A stretch of DNA of 64,000 nt from Blautia sp. (lineage in GTDB: Bacteria > Bacillota > Clostridia > Lachnospirales > Lachnospiraceae). Position numbers and translations under genes: made by a program. Shown here one piece after another: positions 26,401 to 34,088 of this stretch. Position 1 is the first letter of the stretch. Each line of letters begins with the position of its first letter. The DNA lies in NCBI GenBank assembly GCA_026169535.1, contig JAPFCU010000071.1, positions 62,001 to 126,000 of the forward strand. The letters run 5' to 3'. Below the pieces are notes generated by a model that made no database searches, was not told where the DNA came from, and saw only the letters and a program-made list of their open reading frames with translations.

Positions 26401-26973
26401 ATCCGGCTCACAATCCGGAACAAATGGATCTTCGCCAAATTCATCTGTATCTGCAGCAAATCTCTTCAGATTTGCAATAGCGATCGGTTCGTCTACCAGA
26501 CCACGGCGGCAGGCTGTCTCACATGGATGAGGACAGACACGTCCGATTGCGCCCGGAAGCGGAATATTTTCTCTGATCAGTTTGATTGCTTCTTCATACT
26601 GACCATTTGCGATCAGTCCTACATAACCCTGGCAGTCTGTTCCAGCCGGACACGCAAGCATACATGGCGGACGGCAATCTCCTTTATGGTTGGAAAGAAG
26701 AAGCTCCAGGTTTGTTTTTCTGGATTCAATTACACGTGGTGTATTGGTATGGATGATCATGTTTGGTGCAATCTCTGTTGCACAGGCTTTCCAAAGCTTT
26801 GGATTACCTTCCATTTCTACCATACAAAGTCCACATGCACCGTAAATTTCTGTTCTTTCATCATAGCAAAGAGTAGGGATAAAAATATCGTTCTCTTTGC
26901 AGACATCAAGAATGGTCTGTCCGGGAAGTCCGTAGACCTCTTTTCCGTCGATATTTAATCTGTATTTATTCAC
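23473..26973 (-). CDS. stnC: Large flavin/iron-sulfur subunit of an Stn-like transhydrogenase
   Basis: This 1166-residue fusion holds in order: a [2Fe-2S] domain (Cys36, 47, 50, 64); a GltD/NfnB-type cysteine-rich N domain (Cys100, 104, 108, 114, 147, 151, 155); a flavin/NADPH domain with NVAIIGGGPYG near 196 and NVAIVGGGNTAMD near 325; a two-cluster ferredoxin segment (CILCGLCVRAC, CISCGQCVSVC); a CAYCSVGC cluster; and a molybdopterin-oxidoreductase-like tail without a visible Cys/Sec active site. This layout with NuoF- and NuoE-like partners fits the Sporomusa-type Nfn (Stn), which couples NADPH to NAD and ferredoxin by electron bifurcation. The gene name is by analogy; a different bifurcating partner is possible. 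It is last in a three-gene operon with a strong terminator. Confidence 0.82.
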   Translation of the reverse strand: MNKYRLNIDGKEVYGLPGQTILDVCKENDIFIPTLCYDERTEIYGACGLCMVEMEGNPKLWKACATEIAPNMIIHTNTPRVIESRKTNLELLLSNHKGDCRPPCMLACPAGTDCQGYVGLIANGQYEEAIKLIRENIPLPGAIGRVCPHPCETACRRGLVDEPIAIANLKRFAADTDEFGEDPFVPDCEPDTGKNVAIIGGGPYGISMAYFLRQLGHDITIYEAMPKLGGMLRYGIPEYRLPKEVLDEEIAVLEKMGVTMVTNTKIGEDISFETIRRDYDAVCVGIGAWVSTGVRCKGEDAEGVIGGIDFLRKVVRNEDIDLGKNVAIVGGGNTAMDACRTAVRLGADKVYNIYRRTKDEMPADMIEIEEAEEEGVIFLNLTNPLEIISDENGHCRQMVLQVMELGEPDASGRRAPVPVEGKTETIDVDTVILAIGQRVNADGMEGVELTRKGGLVYDKDTYMTALPGVFAGGDCGNDKISIAVESIGDAKKSYLIVDAYLRGEEIKYEPNYYVTKKDVTPATFEDRERMCRPTMEQLNAEERKDNFTEVVFGYDEEQAVEEAHRCLECGCKDYFECKLISYANMYNVDPDRLAGDINEVEFHDEHPFILRDPNKCILCGLCVRACDEVMGVGALGLVKRGFDTVVMPALEQPLSETGCISCGQCVSVCPTGALQENLTLEKSVPLDTDVTDTTCAYCSVGCSMHLETYGDMLVKAAPDREGAVNKGLLCGRGKFGFDCSVMEGKLLEPMARKDGELTEVDYHEAFVLTAKKAEALAAKYGRNAVAVAISDRYTNEEAYVIKSFADSIGAKTLCFNNRENGLEKVLGVNATPNTINELLSAEVILCAGFIAKENQVIRLKLKQAAKNGAKVILVNPEGYAQDHMSFVYKTVETDNSLGFFKGVAKVLVDMGKGTAAEGFDAFKASVENASVSEDAKEIAELYANAKKAMIVFQQNVVTTEAASLLGDIAVVSGHIGKARDGILMLKAKNNSQGLIDLGVTAGAEAMEGVKALLVFGEDPDPALLKELVFLMVCDTHMTESAKLADVVIPGTGFASTYGTFTNTERRLQIVEQAIEEDVVFSNWEVAAELAHVYEVEMPFDDIEDISDEMNDKLPVYRYAEMGEIYGGVLACENAKLVAVEDAEFVAPLRSTDHLMNMIDARLPHAN

Positions 26974-26988
26974 AGTCTATACCTCCTA

Positions 26989-28743
26989 TTAAACTCTCTT
27001 TACTGCACCAAATTTACAGGATTCTTCACACTTGCCGCACTTAATGCAGATAGCCGGATCGATCTTATGCTGCTGTTTCTTCTCGCCGCTGATCGCTCCA
27101 ACCGGGCAGTGTCTTGCACAGGCTGTACAGCCCTTGCAGTCCTCTGTGATCTCATAGTGAATAAGAGCCTTACAGGATTTTGCAGTACATTTATGATTGT
27201 AAATATGATCCTCATACTCATTGCGGAAGTATTTCAGGGTAGTCAGTACCGGGTTCGGAGCAGTCTGTCCAAGTCCGCACATAGCACCGTCCTTGATCTT
27301 TGCTGCCAGTTCCTCCAGAAGTTCGATATCTCCGTCACGGCCCTCGCCCTTTGTGATTCTTTCCAGGATTTCCAGCATTCTCTTGGTACCGATACGGCAG
27401 TAGTTACACTTACCGCAGGATTCTTTCTTTGTAAAGTCAAGGAAGAAACGAGCCATATCTACCATACAGGTGTCCTCATCCATAACGATCATACCGCCGG
27501 AACCAACGATAGCACCTGTTTTATTGATATCTTCATAAGTAACAGGGGTATCGATCAGTTCTGCCGGGATACATCCGCCGGATGGTCCGCCCATCTGAAC
27601 GGCCTTAAATTCTTTGTCGTTTTTGATTCCGCCGCCAATGTTGTAGATAACTTCTTTCAGGGTCATTCCCATAGGAACCTCTACAAGTCCGCCTTTCTTG
27701 ATCTTACCTGCAAGAGCAAATACCTTGGAACCTTTGGATTTCTCAGCACCTCTGTCAGCAAAGGCCTGGCCGCCGTTTGCGATAATCCATGCAACGTTTG
27801 CATAAGTTTCTACGTTATTAATGTTGGTCGGAAGCTTCCAGTATCCCTTTGCAGCCGGGAATGGAGGTTTCAGACGCGGCATACCTCTCTCACCTTCCAG
27901 AGAAGCGATCAGAGCGGTCTCCTCACCACATACGAATGCACCTGCACCAGCTTTGATGCGAATATCAAAGTTGAAATCTGTTCCAAACAGATTCTTTCCT
28001 AAATAGCCTTGTTCTCTTGCCTGTGCCATGGCAATGTCCAGACGTGCGATTGCAAGCGGATACTCAGCACGGCAGTAAATAATTCCTTCTGTAGCTCCGG
28101 CAGCAAAACCGCCGATGATCATACCTTCAAGAAGGGAGTGCGGATCGCCCTCAAGTACGGAACGGTCCATGAATGCACCCGGGTCACCCTCGTCTGCATT
28201 ACATACCATATATTTCTGTGCGCCTTTGTTAGATTTAATGGCATTCCATTTGAACCATGTCGGGAAACCGGCACCTCCACGTCCACGGAGTCCGGAAACC
28301 TTGATCTCCTCGATTACTTCATCCGGGGTCATGGATGTGATAACTTTGCGTGCTGCCTCATAACCGCCGGTAGCTATGTACTCTTCGATCTTCTCAGGGT
28401 TGATCTGTCCGCAGTTACGGAGAACAATTCTCTGCTGCTGGGAAAGGAAAGCCTCATCCTCAGCTGGGATCACATATTCTTCCACCGGTTTGCCGCCCAT
28501 CAGGTGTTCTTCCACGATGCGCTCTACTTTATCTGTTGTACATTTGACATATCTTGCTTCAAGAGCACCTTCATCGTTATATACATCAACGATAGGCTCC
28601 AGATAACAGGTACCGATACATCCTGTTTTGTCGATCACGACATTTGTAAGATTTTTTTCTGCTGCGATGCGCTGAAACTCATCAGAGGTCTTCTTCGCTC
28701 CGGTAGCAATACCACAGCTGCCTTGTCCTACAACAACTTTCAT
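26989..28743 (-). CDS. stnB: NuoF-like flavoprotein subunit of the Stn-like complex
   Basis: This 584-residue protein resembles NuoF/HydB. A thioredoxin-like [2Fe-2S] domain (GQGSCGIATGA, GCIGTCYLEP) covers residues 1-80. The FMN/NADH domain shows GLRGRGGAGFPTWFKW and CNADEGDPGAFMDRS near residues 150-195. Then come an SLBB segment, the NuoF [4Fe-4S] site ESCGKCNYCRIGT near residue 460, and two C-terminal ferredoxin clusters (CKGCTACARHCP and CIKCGKCEESC). NAD(H) oxidoreduction at FMN with electron flow to ferredoxin is expected, likely the bifurcation site. It sits between stnA (11-base gap) and stnC (15-base gap). Similar proteins occur in bifurcating hydrogenases, but no hydrogenase H-cluster subunit is present here. 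Confidence 0.85.
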   Translation of the reverse strand: MKVVVGQGSCGIATGAKKTSDEFQRIAAEKNLTNVVIDKTGCIGTCYLEPIVDVYNDEGALEARYVKCTTDKVERIVEEHLMGGKPVEEYVIPAEDEAFLSQQQRIVLRNCGQINPEKIEEYIATGGYEAARKVITSMTPDEVIEEIKVSGLRGRGGAGFPTWFKWNAIKSNKGAQKYMVCNADEGDPGAFMDRSVLEGDPHSLLEGMIIGGFAAGATEGIIYCRAEYPLAIARLDIAMAQAREQGYLGKNLFGTDFNFDIRIKAGAGAFVCGEETALIASLEGERGMPRLKPPFPAAKGYWKLPTNINNVETYANVAWIIANGGQAFADRGAEKSKGSKVFALAGKIKKGGLVEVPMGMTLKEVIYNIGGGIKNDKEFKAVQMGGPSGGCIPAELIDTPVTYEDINKTGAIVGSGGMIVMDEDTCMVDMARFFLDFTKKESCGKCNYCRIGTKRMLEILERITKGEGRDGDIELLEELAAKIKDGAMCGLGQTAPNPVLTTLKYFRNEYEDHIYNHKCTAKSCKALIHYEITEDCKGCTACARHCPVGAISGEKKQQHKIDPAICIKCGKCEESCKFGAVKRV

Positions 28744-28754
28744 ATCTCTACCTC

Positions 28755-29267
28755 CTATGCGTTTTTCGCTTTATAATCGTCAAGAATCTTCTTGACGGAA
28801 GATTTTGTCAGGTTTCCATATGTTTCTTCACCATCTGCTGATTTTACCATCATAACAGGTGCCAGAGAACAGCATCCAAGACATGCTACATTATTCAGTG
28901 TAAACAGCCCGTCCTCTGTTGTTTCTCCATCTTTGATCCCAAGGTGCTCACAGACTGCCTCCTCGATCATATCAGAACCATTTACATGACAGGCTGTACC
29001 TTTACAGAGCATGATAAGGTATTTGCCGATCGGCTGTAAGCGGAACTGTGCATAAAACGTTGCCACACCATAGATTTTGGCAGGCATGATCCCGGTTCTT
29101 TCTGCGATATAATTGATCGCATCCATGGAAAGATAGCCGTAGATATCCTGAGTCTGCTGAAGAATAGTGATCAGACTTCCCGGTACCTTAGCGTATTTCT
29201 CAAGCACCGGAGCCAGCTCAGCGAATGACCCATTGTCACTGTTCTGACATCCACACGTATTGCTCAT
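28755..29267 (-). CDS. stnA: NuoE-like [2Fe-2S] subunit of the Stn-like complex
   Basis: This 170-residue thioredoxin-like [2Fe-2S] protein matches NuoE/HydC. The cluster cysteines lie in LCKGTACHVNG (CxxxxC) and ACLGCCSLAP (CxxxC), and the N-terminal helical part has the usual LITILQQTQDIYGYLS. It relays electrons inside the complex. As first gene of the operon it has a clear promoter 50-75 bases upstream and GGAGGG before the ATG. NuoE-NuoF pairs also occur with hydrogenases and formate dehydrogenases; the large third subunit here decides for the Stn-like type. Confidence 0.87.
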   Translation of the reverse strand: MSNTCGCQNSDNGSFAELAPVLEKYAKVPGSLITILQQTQDIYGYLSMDAINYIAERTGIMPAKIYGVATFYAQFRLQPIGKYLIMLCKGTACHVNGSDMIEEAVCEHLGIKDGETTEDGLFTLNNVACLGCCSLAPVMMVKSADGEETYGNLTKSSVKKILDDYKAKNA

Positions 29268-29315
29268 ATGATTGTCCCTCCTATATAAAATATAATAAAC
29301 TGCTCATTCTATGGT

Positions 29316-29343
29316 ATTATATCACAAAAGAAAGGACAATCAA
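29316..29343 (-). promoter_or_regulatory. Promoter of the stnABC-like operon
   Basis: TTGATT, a 16-base spacer and TATAAT are read on the minus strand. A TTGTTAA half-site, as in clostridial Rex operators, occurs upstream near 29372, but the matching second half is not convincing, so Rex control is only a possibility. Confidence 0.6.
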
Positions 29344-29385
29344 AGAAAAAACTACATGATTTTTCATAATTTGTTAAAAAAGTGA

Positions 29386-30141
29386 CTAATTTAGAAAGGG
29401 GTTTACTTTTTTCTTTCTTTCCTTACAAACATCAATCAGTTCATAGAGTTTGGCAAGGGCTTCTTTCATGCCGCCAACCTCATCGATAAGTCCCTCTTCC
29501 ACGGCTTCTTTTCCTTCCAGCATAGTACCAACATCTTTTACAAGCTGAGTGGTATCCAGCATAAGCTCTTCCAGTCGTTCCTGTGTTGTATGGGAATGAC
29601 TGGCAATAAAATTTGTGATTCGATCCTGAATTTTTTCCATGTTCCGGTATGTCTGGGCAACTCCGATAAACATTCCACTGGAACGTACCGGATGGATTAC
29701 CATCGTAGCACTGGGTACCACAAAGGAATAATCCGCAGAAACAGCCATCGGGACACCGATTGAATGGCCGCCCCCAAGAACCAGGGATACTGTCGGAATA
29801 CTTAGGGAAGCAATCATTTCCGCAATGGCAAGTCCAGCTTCCACATCACCTCCCACTGTATTAAGAAGAATTAAAAGCCCTTCTACTTCTTTATCATCTT
29901 CTGCCATAGCGAGTTTCGGTAATACATGTTCATATTTTGTGGTTTTACTCTGAGAAGGCGCAGATTCATGTCCTTCTACCTCTCCAATAATAGTCAGAAG
30001 TTCTACTCTGTGCTTTTTAGGATTTTTATCCAGGGTTACCTGCCCCATTTCCCGGATCTGGTCATCTCGTTGATCCGTTTCCTTCAATTTCAGATCCTTT
30101 TGCTCCGTATTTTCTATATTATCAGAATTATATTTTTCCAA
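29386..30141 (-). CDS. tepA: ClpP-like serine protease TepA
   Basis: This 251-residue protein matches the TepA/YmfB branch of the ClpP/crotonase family. The catalytic serine is Ser127 in GGGHSIGVP and the histidine is His150 in TMVIHPVRSSG. A charged, probably disordered N-terminal region of about 45 residues precedes the fold. In Bacillus, TepA was named for a role in protein secretion or signal-peptide handling; its substrates are uncertain. There it lies next to spoIIIE, while here uppP and the stn operon lie between. No Clp ATPase partner is nearby. Confidence 0.88.
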   Translation of the reverse strand: MEKYNSDNIENTEQKDLKLKETDQRDDQIREMGQVTLDKNPKKHRVELLTIIGEVEGHESAPSQSKTTKYEHVLPKLAMAEDDKEVEGLLILLNTVGGDVEAGLAIAEMIASLSIPTVSLVLGGGHSIGVPMAVSADYSFVVPSATMVIHPVRSSGMFIGVAQTYRNMEKIQDRITNFIASHSHTTQERLEELMLDTTQLVKDVGTMLEGKEAVEEGLIDEVGGMKEALAKLYELIDVCKERKKKVNPFLN

Positions 30142-30247
30142 TTCTCAGTACCTCCATGTATACGAGCAGTTAAGGATTATTATGCACCTTACGTTTCTGG
30201 ATTATGCACAATATGTCATTATCTGAATTTTGAAAGCAAACAAAAAC

Positions 30248-30284
30248 AGCCCTCAAATCCCCTGTTTGCAAGGGTTTGAGGGCT
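30248..30284 (-). terminator. Terminator after yebC
   Basis: An AGCCCTCAAA/TTTGAGGGCT stem of ten pairs is followed on the minus strand by GTTTTTGTTT. It starts nine bases past the yebC stop codon. Confidence 0.75.
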
Positions 30285-30292
30285 ATTCTTAT

Positions 30293-31021
30293 TTATTCGT
30301 CCCAGTTATGCCAAACATCTGTTACGTCGTCATCCTCATCAAGAAGATCCAGGGTTTTCTGAAGATTCTTAATATCTTTTTCGTCGGTAAGCTCTACATA
30401 GGTCTGGGGAACCATGGCAACCTGAGCTTCCAGCATAGGTACGCCGGCAGCTTCCAGAGCTTCTCTTACTGCACTGAAATCATCCGGTGCTGTGATCACC
30501 TCAAAACTGTCTTCTTCTTCGCTGAAATCCTCTGCTCCTGCATCAAGAGCAACCATCATCAGCTCGTCAGCGTCCATTTCACATTCTTCTTTGTCAATGA
30601 TGATCTGTCCCTTCTGATCGAACATAAAGGATACACAGCCCTGTGTTCCAATGCTGCCATAACCCTTTGTAAAAGCATTTCTTACATTGCTGGCAGTACG
30701 GTTTTTATTGTCAGTCAGTGTTTCTACAATGATGGCAACGCCGTTTGGTCCGTATCCCTCGTATGTAGCATGTTCATAGTTGTCTGCGGAGTCTGCACCT
30801 GCTGCTTTTTTGATTCCGCGTTCAATGGTATCGTTGGGCATATTGTTTGCCTTTGCTTTGGCAATCACATCACGAAGCTTGCTGTTATTGTTCGGATCCG
30901 GTCCGCCTGCCTTTACAGCCATAACGATCTCTCGTCCGATAACGGTAAAAATTTTACCTTTTTTAGCATCGTTCTTTTCTTTCTTATGCTTTATGTTTGC
31001 AAATTTTGAATGTCCTGACAT
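30293..31021 (-). CDS. YebC/PmpR family protein
   Basis: This 242-residue protein belongs to the YebC/PmpR family, described both as DNA-binding regulators and, more recently, as factors that help ribosomes through difficult proline stretches. The signature N terminus [20 protein letters not shown] is complete, followed by [18 protein letters not shown] and a domain ending in an acidic tail [15 protein letters not shown]. Length is normal. It is separate from ruvABC, its common neighbour in other bacteria, and lies downstream of the CNNM-type gene with a 31-base gap. Confidence 0.93.
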   Translation of the reverse strand: MSGHSKFANIKHKKEKNDAKKGKIFTVIGREIVMAVKAGGPDPNNNSKLRDVIAKAKANNMPNDTIERGIKKAAGADSADNYEHATYEGYGPNGVAIIVETLTDNKNRTASNVRNAFTKGYGSIGTQGCVSFMFDQKGQIIIDKEECEMDADELMMVALDAGAEDFSEEEDSFEVITAPDDFSAVREALEAAGVPMLEAQVAMVPQTYVELTDEKDIKNLQKTLDLLDEDDDVTDVWHNWDE

Positions 31022-31052
31022 AACTTACTTTCTCCTTTTGTGTCATTATCCT

Positions 31053-32357
31053 TTATTTTATTTTTTCGGCCCGTACCTTTCCAATCGTCCTGTGACCAAG
31101 GGAAATGATCTTGAATCGGTAGCCGTTTGCAACAAGTTCTTTTTCCAGATCTGCCTCTGTAGGGATATGTCCCAGCATTTCCGTCAGAAAACCATTAAGA
31201 GTAGCCACTTCCACATGCCCAAAACTGATGCCCAGTTCCTCTTCCACATCCTCGATTTCGGCAAATCCATCTATCAAAATACTGTTATCTGTCTGTGTCC
31301 TGATGGTGATATCTTCGTCTCCGTCATATTCATCCAGAATCTCTCCGACAATTTCTTCCAGGATATCTTCCATGGTAACGATTCCCTCTGTCTGCCCATA
31401 TTCATCTACTACAACTGCCATATGAGTCTGCTTCAGCTGCATAGTATGGAACAGGTTACTGATACTGGCAGATTCCGGAACGAAATCGGCCTTTCGAATC
31501 AATCCCGGAAGTTCTTTTAAAGGCTTGAATTTTGCCCATGGATTCTGAGTCATAAATTTCAGTGCGTCCTTATAATGGAGCAGCCCCTGGATATCGTCCA
31601 TATCCTCTGCATAAACGGGATAACGGGAATTTCCTTCCTCCAGCATTTCATCAATAACATCTTTCAAAAACCGCTCCTGATCAAAACCTACCACAGCGGT
31701 TCGGTGAGTCATGATATCTCCAACTTTTGTCTCATTAAATGAAATGATATTTTGTATCATTTCTGCTTCGTTTTTTTCAATGACTCCCTGCTCATGGGCT
31801 TCATCTACAATAGAAATGATCTCTTCTTCTGTCACAGCCTCCTGTTGTTCACGAAGTCCTACTCCAAAGATTACTGCTGTCATCCTTGCAAGAGCAGTCA
31901 CCAGCAAGGTAAGCGGCCATAAAACAGTGACCACCCCATTAATAAGCCCGATATAACGGAAAGCATATCGCTGAGAACGATAACTTCCAATACGGCGGAA
32001 CATAAGGATTCCAAAGGATGCAAGGATCATAACACAGAGAACGGAGATCAGTACCAATGCAGGAAACTGATCTATGTAACGGTGAGACATCCGCGCAAGC
32101 ATTGGCACGAGAAAAACACCCATAAAAATTCCTGAAGCAGTTACGATCAGGGGAATCGCATTTACATAACGTACAGGTTCCTCCAGAAGCCGCTTCAGAA
32201 GAATGGCCTTTTTATTGCCTTCCTCTGCCATTTTTTGTATTTCACTCTGACTTAAGTTTCTCACTGCTGCGGCAAATCCATAGAATATACCGTTCAGCAG
32301 GATCAACAGTATCAGAACAATCAGCCCCCCCAGGGGCCATCGACTGCCGTCGTCCAT
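31053..32357 (-). CDS. CNNM/CorC-type transporter-associated CBS protein
   Basis: This 434-residue membrane protein has a DUF21/CNNM domain with four hydrophobic segments in the first 190 residues, then two CBS domains (from HRTAVVGFDQE to EGIVTMEDILEEIVGEILDE) and a C-terminal CorC/HlyC domain ending near residue 425. Such proteins bind Mg-ATP and are linked to magnesium or cobalt export; the old name hemolysin is misleading. A consensus-like promoter lies about 75 bases upstream. Ion specificity cannot be read from sequence. Confidence 0.92.
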   Translation of the reverse strand: MDDGSRWPLGGLIVLILLILLNGIFYGFAAAVRNLSQSEIQKMAEEGNKKAILLKRLLEEPVRYVNAIPLIVTASGIFMGVFLVPMLARMSHRYIDQFPALVLISVLCVMILASFGILMFRRIGSYRSQRYAFRYIGLINGVVTVLWPLTLLVTALARMTAVIFGVGLREQQEAVTEEEIISIVDEAHEQGVIEKNEAEMIQNIISFNETKVGDIMTHRTAVVGFDQERFLKDVIDEMLEEGNSRYPVYAEDMDDIQGLLHYKDALKFMTQNPWAKFKPLKELPGLIRKADFVPESASISNLFHTMQLKQTHMAVVVDEYGQTEGIVTMEDILEEIVGEILDEYDGDEDITIRTQTDNSILIDGFAEIEDVEEELGISFGHVEVATLNGFLTEMLGHIPTEADLEKELVANGYRFKIISLGHRTIGKVRAEKIK

Positions 32358-32430
32358 TTAGTATTTCCTTTCTTTTTTCACGATCTGTCAGATGTCAAAA
32401 ACAACCGAAGATTCGCATAATCACTGCTAA

Positions 32431-32459
32431 AATATAGCACTTTCCCATTGATTCGTCAA
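32431..32459 (-). promoter_or_regulatory. Promoter of the CNNM-type gene
   Basis: TTGACG, a 17-base spacer and TATATT are read on the minus strand between mazF and the CNNM-type gene, so the latter has its own promoter. Confidence 0.65.
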
Positions 32460-32477
32460 GGATTCCCGGGGATTCTC

Positions 32478-32834
32478 CTAAAAACTAAGCTCAAGACTGA
32501 TCTCAAGAGCATGATTGACACGATCCAGCATTCCCTGATCTAAATGACATACTTTATCTTTCAGCCTTCTTTTGTCAATGGTACGGAGCTGTTCTAAAAG
32601 AATCACAGAATCCTTTTCGATTCCATAGGCAGAAGCATCTATCTCAATGTGAGTAGGCAGTTTTGCCTTGTTCATCTTTGAAGTGATCGCGGCACATATC
32701 ACTGTAGGACTGTGCCGATTTCCAACATCATTCTGTATGATCAAAACCGGGCGCACTCCACCCTGCTCACTTCCAACCACAGGTCTAAGATCTGCATAAA
32801 ATATATCCCCTCTTTTTATTACCACACAATTCAC
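32478..32834 (-). CDS. MazF/PemK-family endoribonuclease
   Basis: This 118-residue protein matches the MazF/NdoA (EndoA) toxin family, sequence-specific mRNA endonucleases. The N terminus has [20 protein letters not shown] with the catalytic-loop arginine region, then RPVLIIQND and [10 protein letters not shown], and the C-terminal [11 protein letters not shown]. The start is GTG with a weak ribosome site; a second GTG three codons later is an alternative. In Bacillus an antitoxin gene (ndoAI) lies between alr and ndoA; here only 87 bases separate them and no antitoxin frame is visible. It is likely cotranscribed with nnr and alr. Confidence 0.92.
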   Translation of the reverse strand: MNCVVIKRGDIFYADLRPVVGSEQGGVRPVLIIQNDVGNRHSPTVICAAITSKMNKAKLPTHIEIDASAYGIEKDSVILLEQLRTIDKRRLKDKVCHLDQGMLDRVNHALEISLELSF

Positions 32835-32921
32835 ACTCCATCCTGTTTTCTCTACTGATGAGTATTTCCAGATTTTTCTTGTGTATACATGCGTGATAGT
32901 TCCAGTTTCTTCCGTCAGGGA

Positions 32922-34088
32922 TCATTTAAAAAAAGTCAGTTCTCCCCATTCCTTTCCGTTTTTCATATAAACCCTTGGCACACGCTTACCAATATCGCAG
33001 GCAAACTCGTAAGAAAATCTTCCGGACAGATCTCCAATCTCCTCCATACTGATAAACTGGTCTCCATCTTTTCCGATCAGTGTTACTTCATCCCCTTTTT
33101 GAGCTTCCGGTATGTGGGATACATCCACCATAAACTGATCCATGCAGACCCGGCCGATAATTGGAGCTTTCTTTCCATGGATCAGAACACTCCCTTTATT
33201 TGACAGGCTTCGTGGATATCCATCTGCATATCCCACCGGAATCGTGGCTACTTTCATATCTTTTTGCGCTTTAAAAGTACCTCCGTAGCTGACTTCAGCT
33301 CCGGCTTTAAGTACTTTCACATAGCTTATATGACTTTTCAGCTCCATGGCAGGTTTCAGCTTTACAGGATCTCTTTCTACTTCGTTAGACGGATAAATCC
33401 CGTATATGGTAATTCCGGCCCGAACTGCATTCAGGTTTGCCTCAGGCATACGGATGATCCCCGCACTGTTAGAACAGTGCTTCAAAGGAACGTCAATATT
33501 TTTTTCCTCCAGAAGTCCTGCAAAAGACAAATATCTGTCAAGCTGTTTTTCAGCCGGGGCTATGTCTTTTTCATCTGCTCTGGCAAAATGAGTAAACATA
33601 CCTTCTATACAAAGATTCGGAAGAAATGAGATCCTGCGGATCTCCTCCGCACTTTCGGGCACATCTGCAAAACCGATGCGGCTCATTCCCGTATCCAGTC
33701 CCAGATGGATATGTACGCTTTTTCCCTGGCGGACTGCTTCTTCAGATAATTTTTGAGCCATTGTATACTCACAGACCGTCAGTCGTATATCTTCAGCAAT
33801 CATTTCAGGAAAATATTCTTCAAATACGATTCCTAAAATAAGAATCGGTTTCTTCACTCCAAAAGACCGAAGCTGAAGAGCCTCTTCAGCAGTTGCAACT
33901 GCAAATCCCCAGATATAATCACGGTCGTGGATCAGTGCTGCAACAGCTTCTGCACCATGTCCATATCCGTCAGCCTTGATTACGGCAATGATCTTTGTAT
34001 CTTTTTTTATGTTTTTTCTCATTTCTCTGAAATTACTATTTATAGCATCCAGAGAAACAACCGCTTTGATCCTGTCATATTTTTTCAT
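32922..34088 (-). CDS. alr: Alanine racemase
   Basis: Alr interconverts L- and D-alanine with pyridoxal phosphate to supply D-alanine for peptidoglycan. The PLP lysine is in IAVIKADGYGHGAEAVA near residue 39. The catalytic tyrosine region is near AEVSYGGTFKA, and GRVCMDQFMVDVSH marks the C-terminal domain. The length of 388 residues is normal. The start overlaps the end of nnr by 14 bases, so the two are coupled. The alr-mazF order matches the Firmicute arrangement. Confidence 0.96.
   Translation of the reverse strand: MKKYDRIKAVVSLDAINSNFREMRKNIKKDTKIIAVIKADGYGHGAEAVAALIHDRDYIWGFAVATAEEALQLRSFGVKKPILILGIVFEEYFPEMIAEDIRLTVCEYTMAQKLSEEAVRQGKSVHIHLGLDTGMSRIGFADVPESAEEIRRISFLPNLCIEGMFTHFARADEKDIAPAEKQLDRYLSFAGLLEEKNIDVPLKHCSNSAGIIRMPEANLNAVRAGITIYGIYPSNEVERDPVKLKPAMELKSHISYVKVLKAGAEVSYGGTFKAQKDMKVATIPVGYADGYPRSLSNKGSVLIHGKKAPIIGRVCMDQFMVDVSHIPEAQKGDEVTLIGKDGDQFISMEEIGDLSGRFSYEFACDIGKRVPRVYMKNGKEWGELTFFK

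Noticed and set aside
25156..26958. Long plus-strand open frame of 600 codons opposite the large transhydrogenase subunit gene
   Set aside because: It is antisense to a gene with clear domains and motifs, its translation is rich in Cys, Ile and Phe without any family likeness, and it lacks a ribosome binding site. It reflects codon bias on the other strand.
27067..28002. Plus-strand open frame of 311 codons opposite the NuoF-like gene
   Set aside because: It is antisense to conserved NuoF motifs and has no ribosome site or recognisable domain.
29338..29385. Rex operator upstream of the stn operon
   Set aside because: Only one half-site, TTGTTAA, is present; the inverted partner TTAACAA is missing at the right distance, so I do not call a Rex site.
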